DNA of 64,000 nucleotides from Mitsuaria chitosanitabida ATCC BAA-476 = NBRC 102408. Lineage in GTDB: Bacteria > Pseudomonadota > Gammaproteobacteria > Burkholderiales > Burkholderiaceae_C. Shown here piece after piece: positions 1 through 10,016 of this stretch. The position numbers and the translations under genes are program-made. Below the pieces are notes generated by a model. It searched no databases. It saw only the letters and a list, made by a program, of their open reading frames with translations, and was not told the DNA's origin. Position 1 is the stretch's first letter; every line of letters begins with the position of its first letter. Location: assembly GCF_001598255.1 (NCBI RefSeq), contig NZ_BCYP01000020.1:1-64000 (forward strand), in the 5' to 3' direction.

Positions 1-10
1 CGCGCTTCAT
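1..10 (-). CDS. 5' end of an unidentified minus-strand gene (first three codons)
   Basis: An ATG on the minus strand ends at position 10. It is preceded at six bases by AGGAG (complement of 17-21), a good ribosome binding site. Only Met-Lys-Arg lies inside the window, so the product cannot be named. The call rests on the start codon plus Shine-Dalgarno match and on the absence of another gene between here and the hydrolase stop at 204. Confidence 0.4.
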
Positions 11-147
11 GGGGAACTCCTGAGAAGGAAAGTTGTTGGGGTAGAGACCTCCCATTTGAATGCAGGCCCCATGCCAACGCGATTCATTCTCGGATCCGTG
101 ACGGAGCGCACGCCCTGTCGAGATCCGCCCAACTTCAAGTGACGCTT

Positions 148-207
148 TTTGTCAGTCCGACCTGCCGCGCTTTGTCAGGCGTGACGATCGCTGCAAAGTT
201 TTGTCAG
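148..207. repeat. Three direct TTTGTCAG motifs
   Basis: TTTGTCAG occurs at 148-155, 171-178 and 200-207; the last copy covers the stop codon of the hydrolase gene. The stretch 11-203 holds no convincing gene. It could be a leader or operator region for the gene starting at 10, with CTGACAAA as the motif on that gene's strand. Spacing is irregular (23 and 29 bases), so chance cannot be excluded. Confidence 0.3.
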
Positions 208-983
208 GCCAGGGTGAACTCTTGGAAGTTCTCGAGCGCCGACACGCGATGGTCGCCGCGCAGGCCGGCCACCGCATCCATCACCGCGGCACGCTCGCCG
301 GGTTTGATGTGGGTGATGTGGACGTCGATCGAGCCCTCGAGCTTGGCCAGCTCCTGGCCCAGCGTGGTCGGGCACAGGTGCTGGCTGATGCCGGCGAGCT
401 CGCATTCGTCGTCGCCGAAAGCGCATTCGATGATCAGGTGGGCCAGCTTCAACTGGCTCAGTCGCGCCCACAACGCTGGGTTCGGGCCGGTGTCACCGGT
501 GAAGACCCAATGACCGACCGCGCCGCCATCCACCGCGAATCCCACCGCGGGTACGGTGTGCGCGGCGCTCAGGACCTCGATCTCGCGGCCGCCCAGGTTC
601 AGGCGCTCGCCGACAGCGAAGGGATGGAAGCTCAGGGCCGGGCGCTCGGCCGTCGGCAGCCGGGTGAAGTCGGGCCAGATCACCCCGTTGAAGATGTGCT
701 GGCGCAAGGCCTGCAGCGTCTCCGGGAGCGCGTGGACCTGCACCGCGGGGCGTCCGGCCTGGGCGCGGCGGCGCTGCACGGTGTCGGCCAGCAGGCCGAT
801 CGACAGCACATGATCCAGATGGGAATGGGTGACCAGGATGTGGTCGACCTTGGCCATGGCCTCGACGCTCAATTCGGCCACGCCGCTGCCCGCGTCGATG
901 AGCACATCGTCGTCGAGCAGGAACGAGGTGGTTCTGTAGCCGGCCGCCATGGCGCCGGCGCAACCGAGCACGCGAATCTTCAT
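204..983 (-). CDS. MBL-fold metallo-hydrolase (cAMP phosphodiesterase class-II-like)
   Basis: A 259-residue metallo-beta-lactamase-fold enzyme. The zinc motif THSHLDH sits at residues 52-58 (His53, His55, Asp57, His58), and a later GDTGPN gives a further metal ligand. The start MKIRVLGCAGA is preferred because the first beta-strand of the fold begins there; the 24 residues in frame upstream do not look like protein. The small single-domain layout with long inserts resembles class II 3',5'-cyclic-nucleotide phosphodiesterases and related cytosolic hydrolases. No signal peptide is seen. The substrate is not determinable from sequence. It stands alone, 230 bases from the FHA gene, and probably has its own promoter. 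Confidence 0.8.
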   Translation of the reverse strand: MKIRVLGCAGAMAAGYRTTSFLLDDDVLIDAGSGVAELSVEAMAKVDHILVTHSHLDHVLSIGLLADTVQRRRAQAGRPAVQVHALPETLQALRQHIFNGVIWPDFTRLPTAERPALSFHPFAVGERLNLGGREIEVLSAAHTVPAVGFAVDGGAVGHWVFTGDTGPNPALWARLSQLKLAHLIIECAFGDDECELAGISQHLCPTTLGQELAKLEGSIDVHITHIKPGERAAVMDAVAGLRGDHRVSALENFQEFTLA

Positions 984-1169
984 GGGGGCACTGTAGAAGA
1001 CCCGCCGCCCGCTGCTAAGCGCCGATTCCGCGTTCCGGGGACTTATTGCCGTCACTTACGTGACGCCCCGGCGATGCCGTGAAAACATGCACGCGCGTAG
1101 GCGATCGCCTGACAAGCCGGATGCATCTCGATACAGGCTTCGGAGCCGACGCGCCGGCTTCGGCGCAGC

Positions 1170-1194
1170 AAAAAGGGGCCTCACGGCCCCTTCT
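1170..1194 (-). terminator. Intrinsic terminator after the FHA gene
   Basis: The inverted repeat AAGGGGCC/GGCCCCTT (arms within 1173-1192) is followed on the minus strand by a run of T (complement of the A-run at 1170-1174). It lies just past the FHA stop codon and should end the kinase-phosphatase-FHA transcript. Confidence 0.8.
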
Positions 1195-1213
1195 CATCGA
1201 TGCGTCGCGACGC

Positions 1214-1870
1214 TCAGACCTGGACGAACTGCATCTGCGTGCCGGCCAGCTCGATCACGTCGCCGTTCTTCAGCGGGACCGATTCGGCCGTCAACGGCGC
1301 ACCGTTGACCACCGGACGGGCGCCGCCCTCGACGTGCGCGAACACGTAGCCGCTCGGACGCTTGGTGATCGACGCGACCTGCACGCCCGGCTTGCCGACG
1401 GTCGTCACGACCTTGGTCAGCGTCACCTCGCGACCCGCGGCCGGGCCGTTCAGCACCTTGATCGCCGCCGGCGTCGTCGACACCGGGGCCGGGCCCAGGC
1501 CGCCGAACGAGCTGGGGAGACCGAAGCCGCTGCTCGGAGCCGTGCCCGGGCGCAGGATCATCGTCTTCTCGTAGTCGGCGTTGTCCTCGACCAGGAACTT
1601 GATCTTGTACTTGCCGACCTCGATCACATCGCTGTGCGCCAGCAGCTGCTTCTTGATCGCCTTGCCGTTGATGTACGTGCCATTGGTCGAGTTCAGATCC
1701 TCGATGAACACGTCCGCGCCGACCATCTGCAACACCGCGTGCTCGCCGCTCACGGCGAGGTTGTCGATGACGATGTCGTTGTACGGCCGGCGGCCGAGCG
1801 TGGTCTTGTCCTTGGTGATCTGCACTTCCTTGATCACCACGCCGTCGAGCGACACCACCAGCTTGCCCAT
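1214..1870 (-). CDS. FHA-domain phosphothreonine-binding protein
   Basis: A 218-residue cytosolic protein. An N-terminal FHA domain (about residues 24-92) has the full signature: TLGRRPYNDIVI, SGEHA and LNSTNGTYING, which are the phosphothreonine-contact residues. After a Pro/Gly/Ser linker, residues about 135-218 look like a second, degenerate FHA fold: it keeps VGKPG, VVNG and the final GDVIEL strand but has lost the SxxH and STNG positions. It lies 40 bases after the PP2C phosphatase gene, third in an operon with the Ser/Thr kinase. It therefore probably reads phosphothreonine marks made by that kinase. The partner protein is unknown. Confidence 0.9.
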   Translation of the reverse strand: MGKLVVSLDGVVIKEVQITKDKTTLGRRPYNDIVIDNLAVSGEHAVLQMVGADVFIEDLNSTNGTYINGKAIKKQLLAHSDVIEVGKYKIKFLVEDNADYEKTMILRPGTAPSSGFGLPSSFGGLGPAPVSTTPAAIKVLNGPAAGREVTLTKVVTTVGKPGVQVASITKRPSGYVFAHVEGGARPVVNGAPLTAESVPLKNGDVIELAGTQMQFVQV

Positions 1871-1910
1871 GCTTGACCTCGAGTCCTGTCTTTATTTATC
1901 GAGGACGACC

Positions 1911-2705
1911 TCAGCGCCGTCCATTGTTACGACTGAATGGCCACCACGCCCATGGCTTGGTGCGACTTTCCGCGCGAACCAGAACGATCGCAATATTATC
2001 CTTGCCGCCCATGTCATTGGCCGCATCCACGAGCGCCTGCGCCGCTTCGGGCAGATCACTGTGGCTTTGCAACACCTGTGCCACGCTCGCGTCATCGACC
2101 ATGTCGGACAGACCGTCGCTGCACAGCAGGATCTGGTCGCCGGGCAGCAGCTCGTGCTGATGGACTTCCAGCATCACCGTGTCCTCCACGCCGACGGCGC
2201 GGGTCACCAGGTTCTTGTTGCTGGAGAACACCGCCTCCTCGGGCGTCAGCAGACCGGCGTCGATCTGCTCCTGGAGCAAGGAATGGTCCCGGGTCAGCTG
2301 CACCAGCTGACCGTCGCGCAGCCGGTAGGCGCGTGAGTCGCCGACGTGCCCCATCAGCAGGCTGTTCTCGCGGAAGACCGCCAGCACCAGCGTCGTGCCC
2401 ATGCCGGCGTAGCGCGGATTCGTGTTGGCGGCATTGAAGATGGCGCGGTTCGCGTTGTCCACGCAGATGTCCATCGCGCGACGCACGTCGATGTCGGTCG
2501 CGTGCTGGCCGGCTTCCGACAGCCAGCGCCCCAGCTCCGACTTGATGAAGGTCGTCAGCATCTGGCTGGCAACCTCGCCCGCGTTGTAGCCCCCCATGCC
2601 GTCCGCCAGGACCGCCAGTCCCACGCCGGGCTCAAGGGCCACCGAGTCTTCATTGTTGTCGCGCACGCGGCCGGTGTCGGTGGCGCTGAAGAACTCCAGG
2701 GTCAT
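1911..2705 (-). CDS. PP2C-family Ser/Thr protein phosphatase
   Basis: A 264-residue metal-dependent phosphatase with the PP2C motifs in order: RDNNEDS near the N-terminus, LADGMGGYNAGE, GTTLV, GHVGDSRAYRL, LCSDGLSDMV and GGKDNIAIVLV. The Asp residues of DGMGG, CSDG and KDN would bind the two Mn/Mg ions. It has no membrane segment. Its start overlaps the kinase stop by four bases (ATGA at 2702-2705), so the pair is translationally coupled. The expected role is to reverse phosphorylation by that kinase. Confidence 0.94.
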   Translation of the reverse strand: MTLEFFSATDTGRVRDNNEDSVALEPGVGLAVLADGMGGYNAGEVASQMLTTFIKSELGRWLSEAGQHATDIDVRRAMDICVDNANRAIFNAANTNPRYAGMGTTLVLAVFRENSLLMGHVGDSRAYRLRDGQLVQLTRDHSLLQEQIDAGLLTPEEAVFSSNKNLVTRAVGVEDTVMLEVHQHELLPGDQILLCSDGLSDMVDDASVAQVLQSHSDLPEAAQALVDAANDMGGKDNIAIVLVRAESRTKPWAWWPFSRNNGRR

Positions 2706-3772
2706 GTGTTGCGGGTCGGGTCGGCTGGGGGAAGGGGATTGTGCACTGCGCCCTGGGACTGTAGCCGTAAAGTTTGCTCGAATGCCTGTCCCGCCGGTGG
2801 GGGGGGTGTGGCGCCGGTGCTATTGGCCAATTCGGTGGGCAGGTGCGCCAGGATCGACTCCAGATCCTGCGACAGCACGTCCCCGCGCTGATAGCGCAGC
2901 TCGGGCCGCTTCTCGAGCGCCAGCGCGATCACCAGGGCCAGCGACTCGGGCAGCTCGGGCCGCAGCTGCCGGATGTCGGGCGCCGGATGGATGGCGATCT
3001 GTTGCATCAGTTTCGCCATGGAATCCGATTGGTGCGGAAGGTTCCCGGTCAGCAGCTGGAACAGCATCGCGCCCAGCGAGTACAGGTCGCTGCGTCCATC
3101 GACCTGCAGACCGGCCAGTTGCTCCGGCGACATGTAGGACGGGGTGCCCAGCACCAGGCCGGTCCGCGTCCGGCTGCCGTCGGCGACGCGGGCGATGCCG
3201 AAGTCCATGATCTTCACGCTGCCCGAGGCGCGCTCAAGCATCACATTGGCGGGCTTGATGTCGCGATGGACGACGCCGTGGCTGTGGGCGTAATGGAGGG
3301 CCCGGGCGAGCCGGGCGCCGAGCAGCAGCACCTCGCGCAAGGGCAGCAGTTGCCCGGGACGCGTGTGATGGCTGAGATCCTGGCCGACGACGTACTCCAT
3401 CGCGATCCAGGTGTCGCCGGCGCTCTCGCCGGCGTCGAGCACCCGCAGGATGTCGGGGTGCTCGAGGTGCCGCGCCGCGCTGGCCTCACGCATGAAGCGG
3501 TCGCGCACGTCGACCAGGTCTTCAGGGGAGAACTCGCGTTGCAGCGCCAGCCGCTTGATCGCGACGGTGGCACCGCTGCGGCGGTCCACCGCCAGGTTGA
3601 CCACCGCCATCGCGCCGCGGCCGATCTCGTCGCCCAGCACGTAATCGTCGAGCGGCGTGCCCGCCATGCGCGGCATCGGTTGCGTGGTCGGCAGGGTGCT
3701 GGACGCCCCCGTGCCGTCGCGGTCGGACGCGCCTCGTCCCAGCAATCGCTTGATGAAACCGGAGGCGCTCAT
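2702..3772 (-). CDS. Soluble Hanks-type Ser/Thr protein kinase
   Basis: A 356-residue eukaryotic-like kinase. The catalytic domain spans about residues 44-305: glycine loop GRGAMAVV, ATP-binding Lys73 in VAIKRL, catalytic Asp171 in HRDIKPANVML, Mg-binding Asp190 in DFGIAR, and the APE-equivalent SPEQL. Unlike PknB it has no C-terminal membrane helix or PASTA repeats; the last 50 residues are Pro/Thr-rich and probably disordered. A run of eight C/G bases (2800-2807) lies in that tail. First gene of the kinase-PP2C-FHA operon. No type VI secretion genes are nearby, although this trio often accompanies such clusters. Confidence 0.93.
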   Translation of the reverse strand: MSASGFIKRLLGRGASDRDGTGASSTLPTTQPMPRMAGTPLDDYVLGDEIGRGAMAVVNLAVDRRSGATVAIKRLALQREFSPEDLVDVRDRFMREASAARHLEHPDILRVLDAGESAGDTWIAMEYVVGQDLSHHTRPGQLLPLREVLLLGARLARALHYAHSHGVVHRDIKPANVMLERASGSVKIMDFGIARVADGSRTRTGLVLGTPSYMSPEQLAGLQVDGRSDLYSLGAMLFQLLTGNLPHQSDSMAKLMQQIAIHPAPDIRQLRPELPESLALVIALALEKRPELRYQRGDVLSQDLESILAHLPTELANSTGATPPPPAGQAFEQTLRLQSQGAVHNPLPPADPTRNT

Positions 3773-3790
3773 GACATGGTCGGCCTTTCG

Positions 3791-4522
3791 TCAGGCGGCG
3801 GACGGGCGACGCGCGGCCAGCGTCTTGCCCACGATGAGGACGAACAGCGCGCCGATCACGCCCAGCGCGTAATAGACCTGCGGCAGGACTTCGGTCGTGC
3901 CGGCCTTGTCGCCCGGCTGCGTCGGCACCCAGGCGTTCAGCGCGGGGTCGGTGACCAGCATCGTGCCGGCGATCCAGCCCAGCAGCATCGCGCCCAGCGT
4001 GATCACGACGGGGAACTTGTCCATCAGCTTGATCACGAGCTGGCTGCCCCAGACGATGATGGGGATCGACACCAGCAGGCCGAAGATCACCAGCGGCATC
4101 TGATGCGCGCCGCCCGCGCCTTCGGCAGCGCCGGCGATGGCGATCACGTTGTCCAGGCTCATCACGAAGTCGGCGACGATGACCGTCTTGACGGCGCCCC
4201 AAAGCTTGTCGCTGGCTTCCATCTTCGAGTGATCGTCGTCATCCTCGGGCATCAGCAGCTTGATGCCGATCCACAGCAGCAGACCGCCGCCGACCAGCTT
4301 GAGGAAGGGCAGCTTGAGCAGCGTCAGGGCGAAGAAGATCAGCACGACGCGCAGCACGATCGCGCCCGCGGTGCCCCACAGGATCCCGCGAGTACGCAGG
4401 TTGGGCGGCAGCTTGCGGCAAGCGAGCGCGATGACGACGGCGTTGTCCCCGCCGAGCAGGATGTCGATCAGGATGATCTGGCCGACGGCGAGCCAGAACT
4501 CGGGGCTGGTGAGCATGTCCAT
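3791..4522 (-). CDS. TerC-family integral membrane protein
   Basis: A 243-residue polytopic membrane protein with about seven hydrophobic helices. It has the TerC hallmarks: an acidic-Asn motif in the first helix region (LLGGDNAVVIALA) and its repeat later (MSLDNVIAIAG), with a loop rich in Asp and His (MPEDDDDH) between them. The internal duplication is typical of the family. TerC/Alx/YjbE proteins are linked to manganese export during insertion of exported metalloproteins and to tellurite resistance; which applies here is unknown. It ends 18 bases before the kinase start and could be cotranscribed with it. Confidence 0.88.
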   Translation of the reverse strand: MDMLTSPEFWLAVGQIILIDILLGGDNAVVIALACRKLPPNLRTRGILWGTAGAIVLRVVLIFFALTLLKLPFLKLVGGGLLLWIGIKLLMPEDDDDHSKMEASDKLWGAVKTVIVADFVMSLDNVIAIAGAAEGAGGAHQMPLVIFGLLVSIPIIVWGSQLVIKLMDKFPVVITLGAMLLGWIAGTMLVTDPALNAWVPTQPGDKAGTTEVLPQVYYALGVIGALFVLIVGKTLAARRPSAA

Positions 4523-4580
4523 GGATGGGAACCCGCCAGGCGCTTCGCACGGCGAAGGCCCAGTCTAAAGCGTTGGAGGG

Positions 4581-4617
4581 GGAAATGAAGGAAGGGGCCG
4601 CGGGGGCCCCTTCCTTC
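4581..4617 (-). terminator. Terminator after sucCD
   Basis: A perfect 13-bp inverted repeat (4587-4599 with 4605-4617; arm GAAGGAAGGGGCC) with a five-base loop lies 90 bases beyond the sucD stop. On the minus strand it is followed by ATTT and then C. The stem is strong but the T-tract is weak. It separates sucCD from the TerC gene. Confidence 0.7.
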
Positions 4618-4708
4618 GGTGGCACGGATCAATTGTCCGCGCCGGTCCCCCGGAACCCGCGTGCGTGGAATTACGCACCAGCGGGTACCCGCAGGTTTTT
4701 CCTGTGGC

Positions 4709-5602
<894 letters not shown>

Positions 5603-5631
5603 GTCGTATTCCTTGGCGCTGGGGCGGCTGT

Positions 5632-6792
<1,161 letters not shown>

Positions 6793-7239
6793 AGGGAGGT
6801 CTCGCTTGATGGGTGAATCAGGAAGAGGACGCCGACGCCACGGTCGTTCCGCGAAGCCGGCGTGGAGATGAGGTTCGCATGGCCGGACTCAGCCTTCCCG
6901 CCGCGACGGACGCCCCGTCCTCGCGGCCATAGGACCGCGCGTCGACGGTGCGACGAGGATGCGGCGGATGGCGCTCGGGGGAAGCGGTGGAAGACATAAA
7001 AACCGATGCAAACACGCAAAAACAGGCCCGCGGACAGGCGTCAGCGGGCAGGTTTGCGAAGCCGAAAATGTAGCATGCTGCGTTGCATCAAGCCCTTGCG
7101 GCGGTTGCGGCGCGCACCGGCGAGGGTCGTCAGACGCCAGCAAGGTGCTTATGGCGCACGGAATTTCAGGCGATTTCACCCTGGGCGACTTGATCGGTAT
7201 CGGTACCGTCCCCAGCAGGGTTATCGCCGCGGGATCTGG
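6793..7239. other. Intergenic region between sucC and recX (447 bases)
   Basis: No gene is supported here; open frames in the region are GC-driven. It should contain the sucC promoter and the end of the recA-recX transcript. A hairpin with a T-run is described separately. On the minus strand TGCTACATT (complement of 7067-7075) resembles an extended -10 element, but no -35 is evident and the hairpin lies downstream of it. Confidence 0.5.
7018..7049 (-). terminator. Possible terminator after recA-recX
   Basis: The arms GCCCGC (7026-7031) and GCGGGC (7044-7049) enclose a 12-base loop. On the minus strand they are followed, after a few bases, by TTTTT (complement of 7018-7022). It lies 190 bases after the recX stop and 225 before sucC. 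The stem is only six pairs, and it could equally be a sucC leader structure. Confidence 0.4.
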
Positions 7240-7926
7240 TCAATCCGACGATCCAGACGCATCGGCGGCGTCGGGCAGGCCAGCGTCCTCCTCGGCCACG
7301 CGCCGCAGAGCGCGTCGCACGACGTCGGAGCCAAAACCCCGCCCGATCAGGAAACGCATCCGCTTGGCTTCCGCCGACGCATCCGGCGCCCGGCCCGGAC
7401 CGAACTTGCGGCGCAGCATGTCGCTGGCGCGGTCGAGCTCCCCTGCGGACAGCGTCGCCCGCTGATCCGGATCGAGCGCCAGCCCATGTTGCGCGAGCTC
7501 CTGCTCGATGCGCCGCTGCCCAAATCGCTGCGAGCGCACGTGGATGCGGGATTCGACGAAGCGTGATTCGTCCAGGTAGCCGCTGGCCTTGAGCCAGACC
7601 AGGACCTCCTCGACTTCCTCGTCGAGGGGCGGCGCGTCAGCCGCGTCGTCGACACCCTCCTCGAAGGAGGCATCGATCGCGCCGTCGTCGCCTTCCGCGA
7701 CGCCTCGGCGGCCGGCCAGAGGCCTTGCGCCTCCGAAAGCCTCGACGGCCTCATCCGCGGCCGCCTCGGCGGCACGCTCAGCCGCGCGGCGGTCGCGCGC
7801 GATGCGCAGCAACTTTCGTCGCAACTCCATCGCGCTGTGCTCGCGCTGCGCGAGCAGCGCCACCGCCCGCGCCTTCAGCGACAGCGGCTGCGAGGTCCGG
7901 CCTCGCCGGCCGCTGGGCGGGGTCAT
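7240..7926 (-). CDS. recX: Recombination regulatory protein RecX
   Basis: A 228-residue RecX, the protein that binds RecA filaments and modulates recombinase activity. The family helical repeats are visible: SLKARAVALLAQREHSAMELRRKL at the N-terminus, then LVWLKASGYLDESRFVES, RRIEQELAQHGL, and a C-terminal MRFLIGRGFGSDVVRRAL. Residues about 44-101 form an acidic Ala/Asp/Glu-rich insertion that splits the first repeat from the rest and explains the extra length over the usual 150 or so. It starts 15 bases after the recA stop, as is usual in proteobacteria, so it should share SOS control. Confidence 0.92.
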   Translation of the reverse strand: MTPPSGRRGRTSQPLSLKARAVALLAQREHSAMELRRKLLRIARDRRAAERAAEAAADEAVEAFGGARPLAGRRGVAEGDDGAIDASFEEGVDDAADAPPLDEEVEEVLVWLKASGYLDESRFVESRIHVRSQRFGQRRIEQELAQHGLALDPDQRATLSAGELDRASDMLRRKFGPGRAPDASAEAKRMRFLIGRGFGSDVVRRALRRVAEEDAGLPDAADASGSSD

Positions 7927-7941
7927 GACCTGACCCTGTGT

Positions 7942-8988
7942 TTACTCGTCGGCCGCACCGGGCGCGGCGCCCAGCAGCGGGATGCCCAGCGAGTCGCGGA
8001 TCTTGTTCTCGATCTCGACCGCCAGATCCGGGTTCTCGCGCAGGAACTCGCGGGCGTTGTCCTTGCCCTGGCCGATCTTCTCGCCGGAGTAGGCGTACCA
8101 GGCGCCCGACTTGTCGACGATCTTGGCGGTCACGCCCATGTCGATGATCTCGCCCTCGCGGCTGATGCCTTCGCCGTAGAGGATGTCGAACTCCGCCGTC
8201 TTGAACGGGGGCGCGACCTTGTTCTTGACCACCTTGACCTTGGTCTCGGAGCCGATGACCTCTTCGCCCTTCTTGATCGAGCCGATGCGGCGGATGTCCA
8301 GACGCACGGAGGCGTAGAACTTCAGCGCGTTGCCGCCGGTGGTCGTCTCGGGCGAGCCGAACATCACGCCGATCTTCATCCGGATCTGGTTGATGAAGAT
8401 GACCGTGCAGTTGGTCTTCTTGATGGTGGCGGTCAGCTTGCGCAGCGCCTGGCTCATCAGGCGGGCCTGCAGGCCGGGCAGCGCATCGCCCATCTCGCCT
8501 TCGAGTTCCGCCTTGGGGGTCAGCGCGGCGACCGAGTCGATGATGATCAGGTCGACGGAACCCGAGCGCACCAGCGAGTCGACGATCTCCAGCGCCTGTT
8601 CACCGGTGTCGGGCTGGCTGATCAGCAGCTCCTGCAGGTTGACGCCCAGCTTCTGCGCGTACTGGACATCCAGCGCATGCTCGGCGTCGATGAAGGCGCA
8701 CACGCCGTCCAGCTTCTGCATCTGGGCGATGACCTGCAGCGTCAGCGTGGTCTTGCCCGAGGATTCCGGGCCGTAGATCTCGATCACGCGGCCGCGCGGC
8801 AGGCCGCCGACGCCCAGCGCGATGTCCAGGCCCAGGGAGCCGGTCGAGACGACCTGGATGTCCTCGATCTTCTCGCCTTCGGCCAGCCGCATGATCGAGC
8901 CCTTGCCGAACTGCTTTTCGATCTGGGCGAGGGCGGCCTGCAGGGCCTTGGCTTTTTCGGTGTTGGCGTTCTTCACGGGGGCGTCCAT
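7942..8988 (-). CDS. recA: Recombinase RecA
   Basis: A 348-residue RecA: ATP-dependent strand-exchange protein and coprotease that triggers LexA cleavage. Walker A is GPESSGKTT (residues 73-81) and Walker B is [12 protein letters not shown]. The L1 and L2 DNA-binding loops follow ([19 protein letters not shown] and the region after [26 protein letters not shown]). A short acidic C-terminus ends in AADE. The start has AGGAGA eight bases upstream. A LexA operator lies 42-57 bases before the start codon, and recX follows. Confidence 0.98.
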   Translation of the reverse strand: MDAPVKNANTEKAKALQAALAQIEKQFGKGSIMRLAEGEKIEDIQVVSTGSLGLDIALGVGGLPRGRVIEIYGPESSGKTTLTLQVIAQMQKLDGVCAFIDAEHALDVQYAQKLGVNLQELLISQPDTGEQALEIVDSLVRSGSVDLIIIDSVAALTPKAELEGEMGDALPGLQARLMSQALRKLTATIKKTNCTVIFINQIRMKIGVMFGSPETTTGGNALKFYASVRLDIRRIGSIKKGEEVIGSETKVKVVKNKVAPPFKTAEFDILYGEGISREGEIIDMGVTAKIVDKSGAWYAYSGEKIGQGKDNAREFLRENPDLAVEIENKIRDSLGIPLLGAAPGAADE

Positions 8989-9303
8989 GCAAGCTTCTCC
9001 TGTTGGGCTGCGGCGGATTATGGCCGAATCTGTATATCTGTACAGTACTTTTCAAACCGCCGGGCCGGCTGTGGCGCCTGCCACGACGATCGATGAGGTC
9101 ATCTTAGGCAGCTGGTGGCTCACTGGATGAGCCAGTCCGCGCGATTCCCCCTTCTTTCCGACCTCCGGGGGAAATGCCCCATGCCAAGCTGTCGCGGGCC
9201 TGACCCGGCCCCCTTCCGGGCGGCCGGGCCACGGCTCGGAAACGCCTAGGGAAGCGGCGGGGTGCGCTTCATAGAATGTCTCCATAACCAGAGGGGACGA
9301 CAC
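8989..9303. other. Divergent promoter region between recA and the response regulator (315 bases)
   Basis: It contains the recA operator described separately. A short inverted repeat (TGGCTCA/TGAGCCA, 9116-9134) of unknown purpose lies near the middle. TAGAAT at 9272-9277 could be the -10 of the plus-strand two-component genes, but I see no matching -35. No gene is supported in this stretch. Confidence 0.5.
9030..9045 (-). promoter_or_regulatory. LexA (SOS) operator upstream of recA
   Basis: CTGTATATCTGTACAG is a perfect CTG-N10-CAG match to the proteobacterial LexA box, with an AT-rich alternating core. It lies 42-57 bases before the recA start. A candidate recA -35 (TTGAAA) adjoins it on the minus strand. 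Repressor binding there would block recA transcription until DNA damage. Confidence 0.92.
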
Positions 9304-9975
9304 ATGCGCATCCTGATCGCCGAAGACGACCAAGTCCTGGCCGACGGCCTGTTGCGCTCGCTGCGCGCGTCGGGCTGCGCGGTCGATCAGGTCAGCAGCG
9401 GCAGCGAGGCCGACGCCGCGCTCGCCTCGCACGAGTTCGACCTGCTGATCCTGGACCTGGGCCTGCCCAAGCTGCATGGGCTGGAAGTGCTGCGGCGGCT
9501 GCGCGCGCGCGGCTCGGCCGTGCCGGTGCTGATCCTGACCGCCGCGGACAGCATCGAGGAACGCGTCAAGGGCTTGGACCTGGGCGCCGACGACTACATG
9601 GCCAAGCCCTTCTCGCTGCAGGAGCTCGAGGCCCGCGTGCGAGCGCTGACGCGCCGCGGCCTGGGCACCGCCTCCAGCGTGATCCGCCACGGCCCGCTGA
9701 CCTTCGACGCCACCGGCCGCGTCGCCTACATCAACGAGCAGATGATCGAGCTCTCCGCGCGCGAGCTCTCGCTGCTGGAAGTGCTGCTGCAGCGCGCCGG
9801 GCGGCTGGTCAGCAAGGACCAGCTCGTGGAGCGCCTGTGCGAATGGGGCGAGGAAGTCAGCAACAACGCGATCGAGGTCTACATCCACCGCCTGCGCAAG
9901 AAGATCGAGCAGGGGCCGATCCGCATCGCCACGGTGCGCGGGCTGGGTTACTGCCTCGAGAAGATTCCCGGCTGA
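9304..9975 (+). CDS. OmpR-family response regulator (TctD/QseB-like)
   Basis: A 223-residue two-domain regulator. The receiver domain (residues 1-115) has the acidic pair in AEDD (7-9), phosphoacceptor Asp51 in LILDLGLP, and the conserved Lys in MAKPFSL. The C-terminal winged-helix DNA-binding domain runs from about residue 125 (LSARELSLLEVLLQRAG) to the end (NAIEVYIHRLRKKIE, TVRGLGYCL). The start MRILIAEDD is chosen because it matches the family; an in-frame ATG 14 codons upstream would add unrelated residues. AGAGGGG precedes it by about eight bases. Its sensor kinase follows after 41 bases. It is also a candidate for the 11-bp repeat site at 56631. Confidence 0.94.
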   Translation: MRILIAEDDQVLADGLLRSLRASGCAVDQVSSGSEADAALASHEFDLLILDLGLPKLHGLEVLRRLRARGSAVPVLILTAADSIEERVKGLDLGADDYMAKPFSLQELEARVRALTRRGLGTASSVIRHGPLTFDATGRVAYINEQMIELSARELSLLEVLLQRAGRLVSKDQLVERLCEWGEEVSNNAIEVYIHRLRKKIEQGPIRIATVRGLGYCLEKIPG

Positions 9976-10016
9976 ACCCATGCCCGGGGCAGGCGGCATG
10001 ACTCCCGACGCGCGGC

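Noticed and set aside
1214-3772. Type VI secretion regulatory locus
   Set aside because: The kinase, PP2C and FHA set is suggestive, but no tss, hcp or vgrG gene is nearby.
2774-4588. Long plus-strand open frame of about 600 codons opposite the kinase and TerC genes
   Set aside because: It runs antisense to three well-supported genes and its translation is Gln/Arg/His-rich low complexity, typical of GC-rich shadow frames. The same holds for long antisense frames at 45282-48083, 51743-54616 and 59221-62571.
7060-7080. Extended -10 promoter for sucC
   Set aside because: TGCTACATT matches, but there is no -35 and a terminator-like hairpin follows before sucC.
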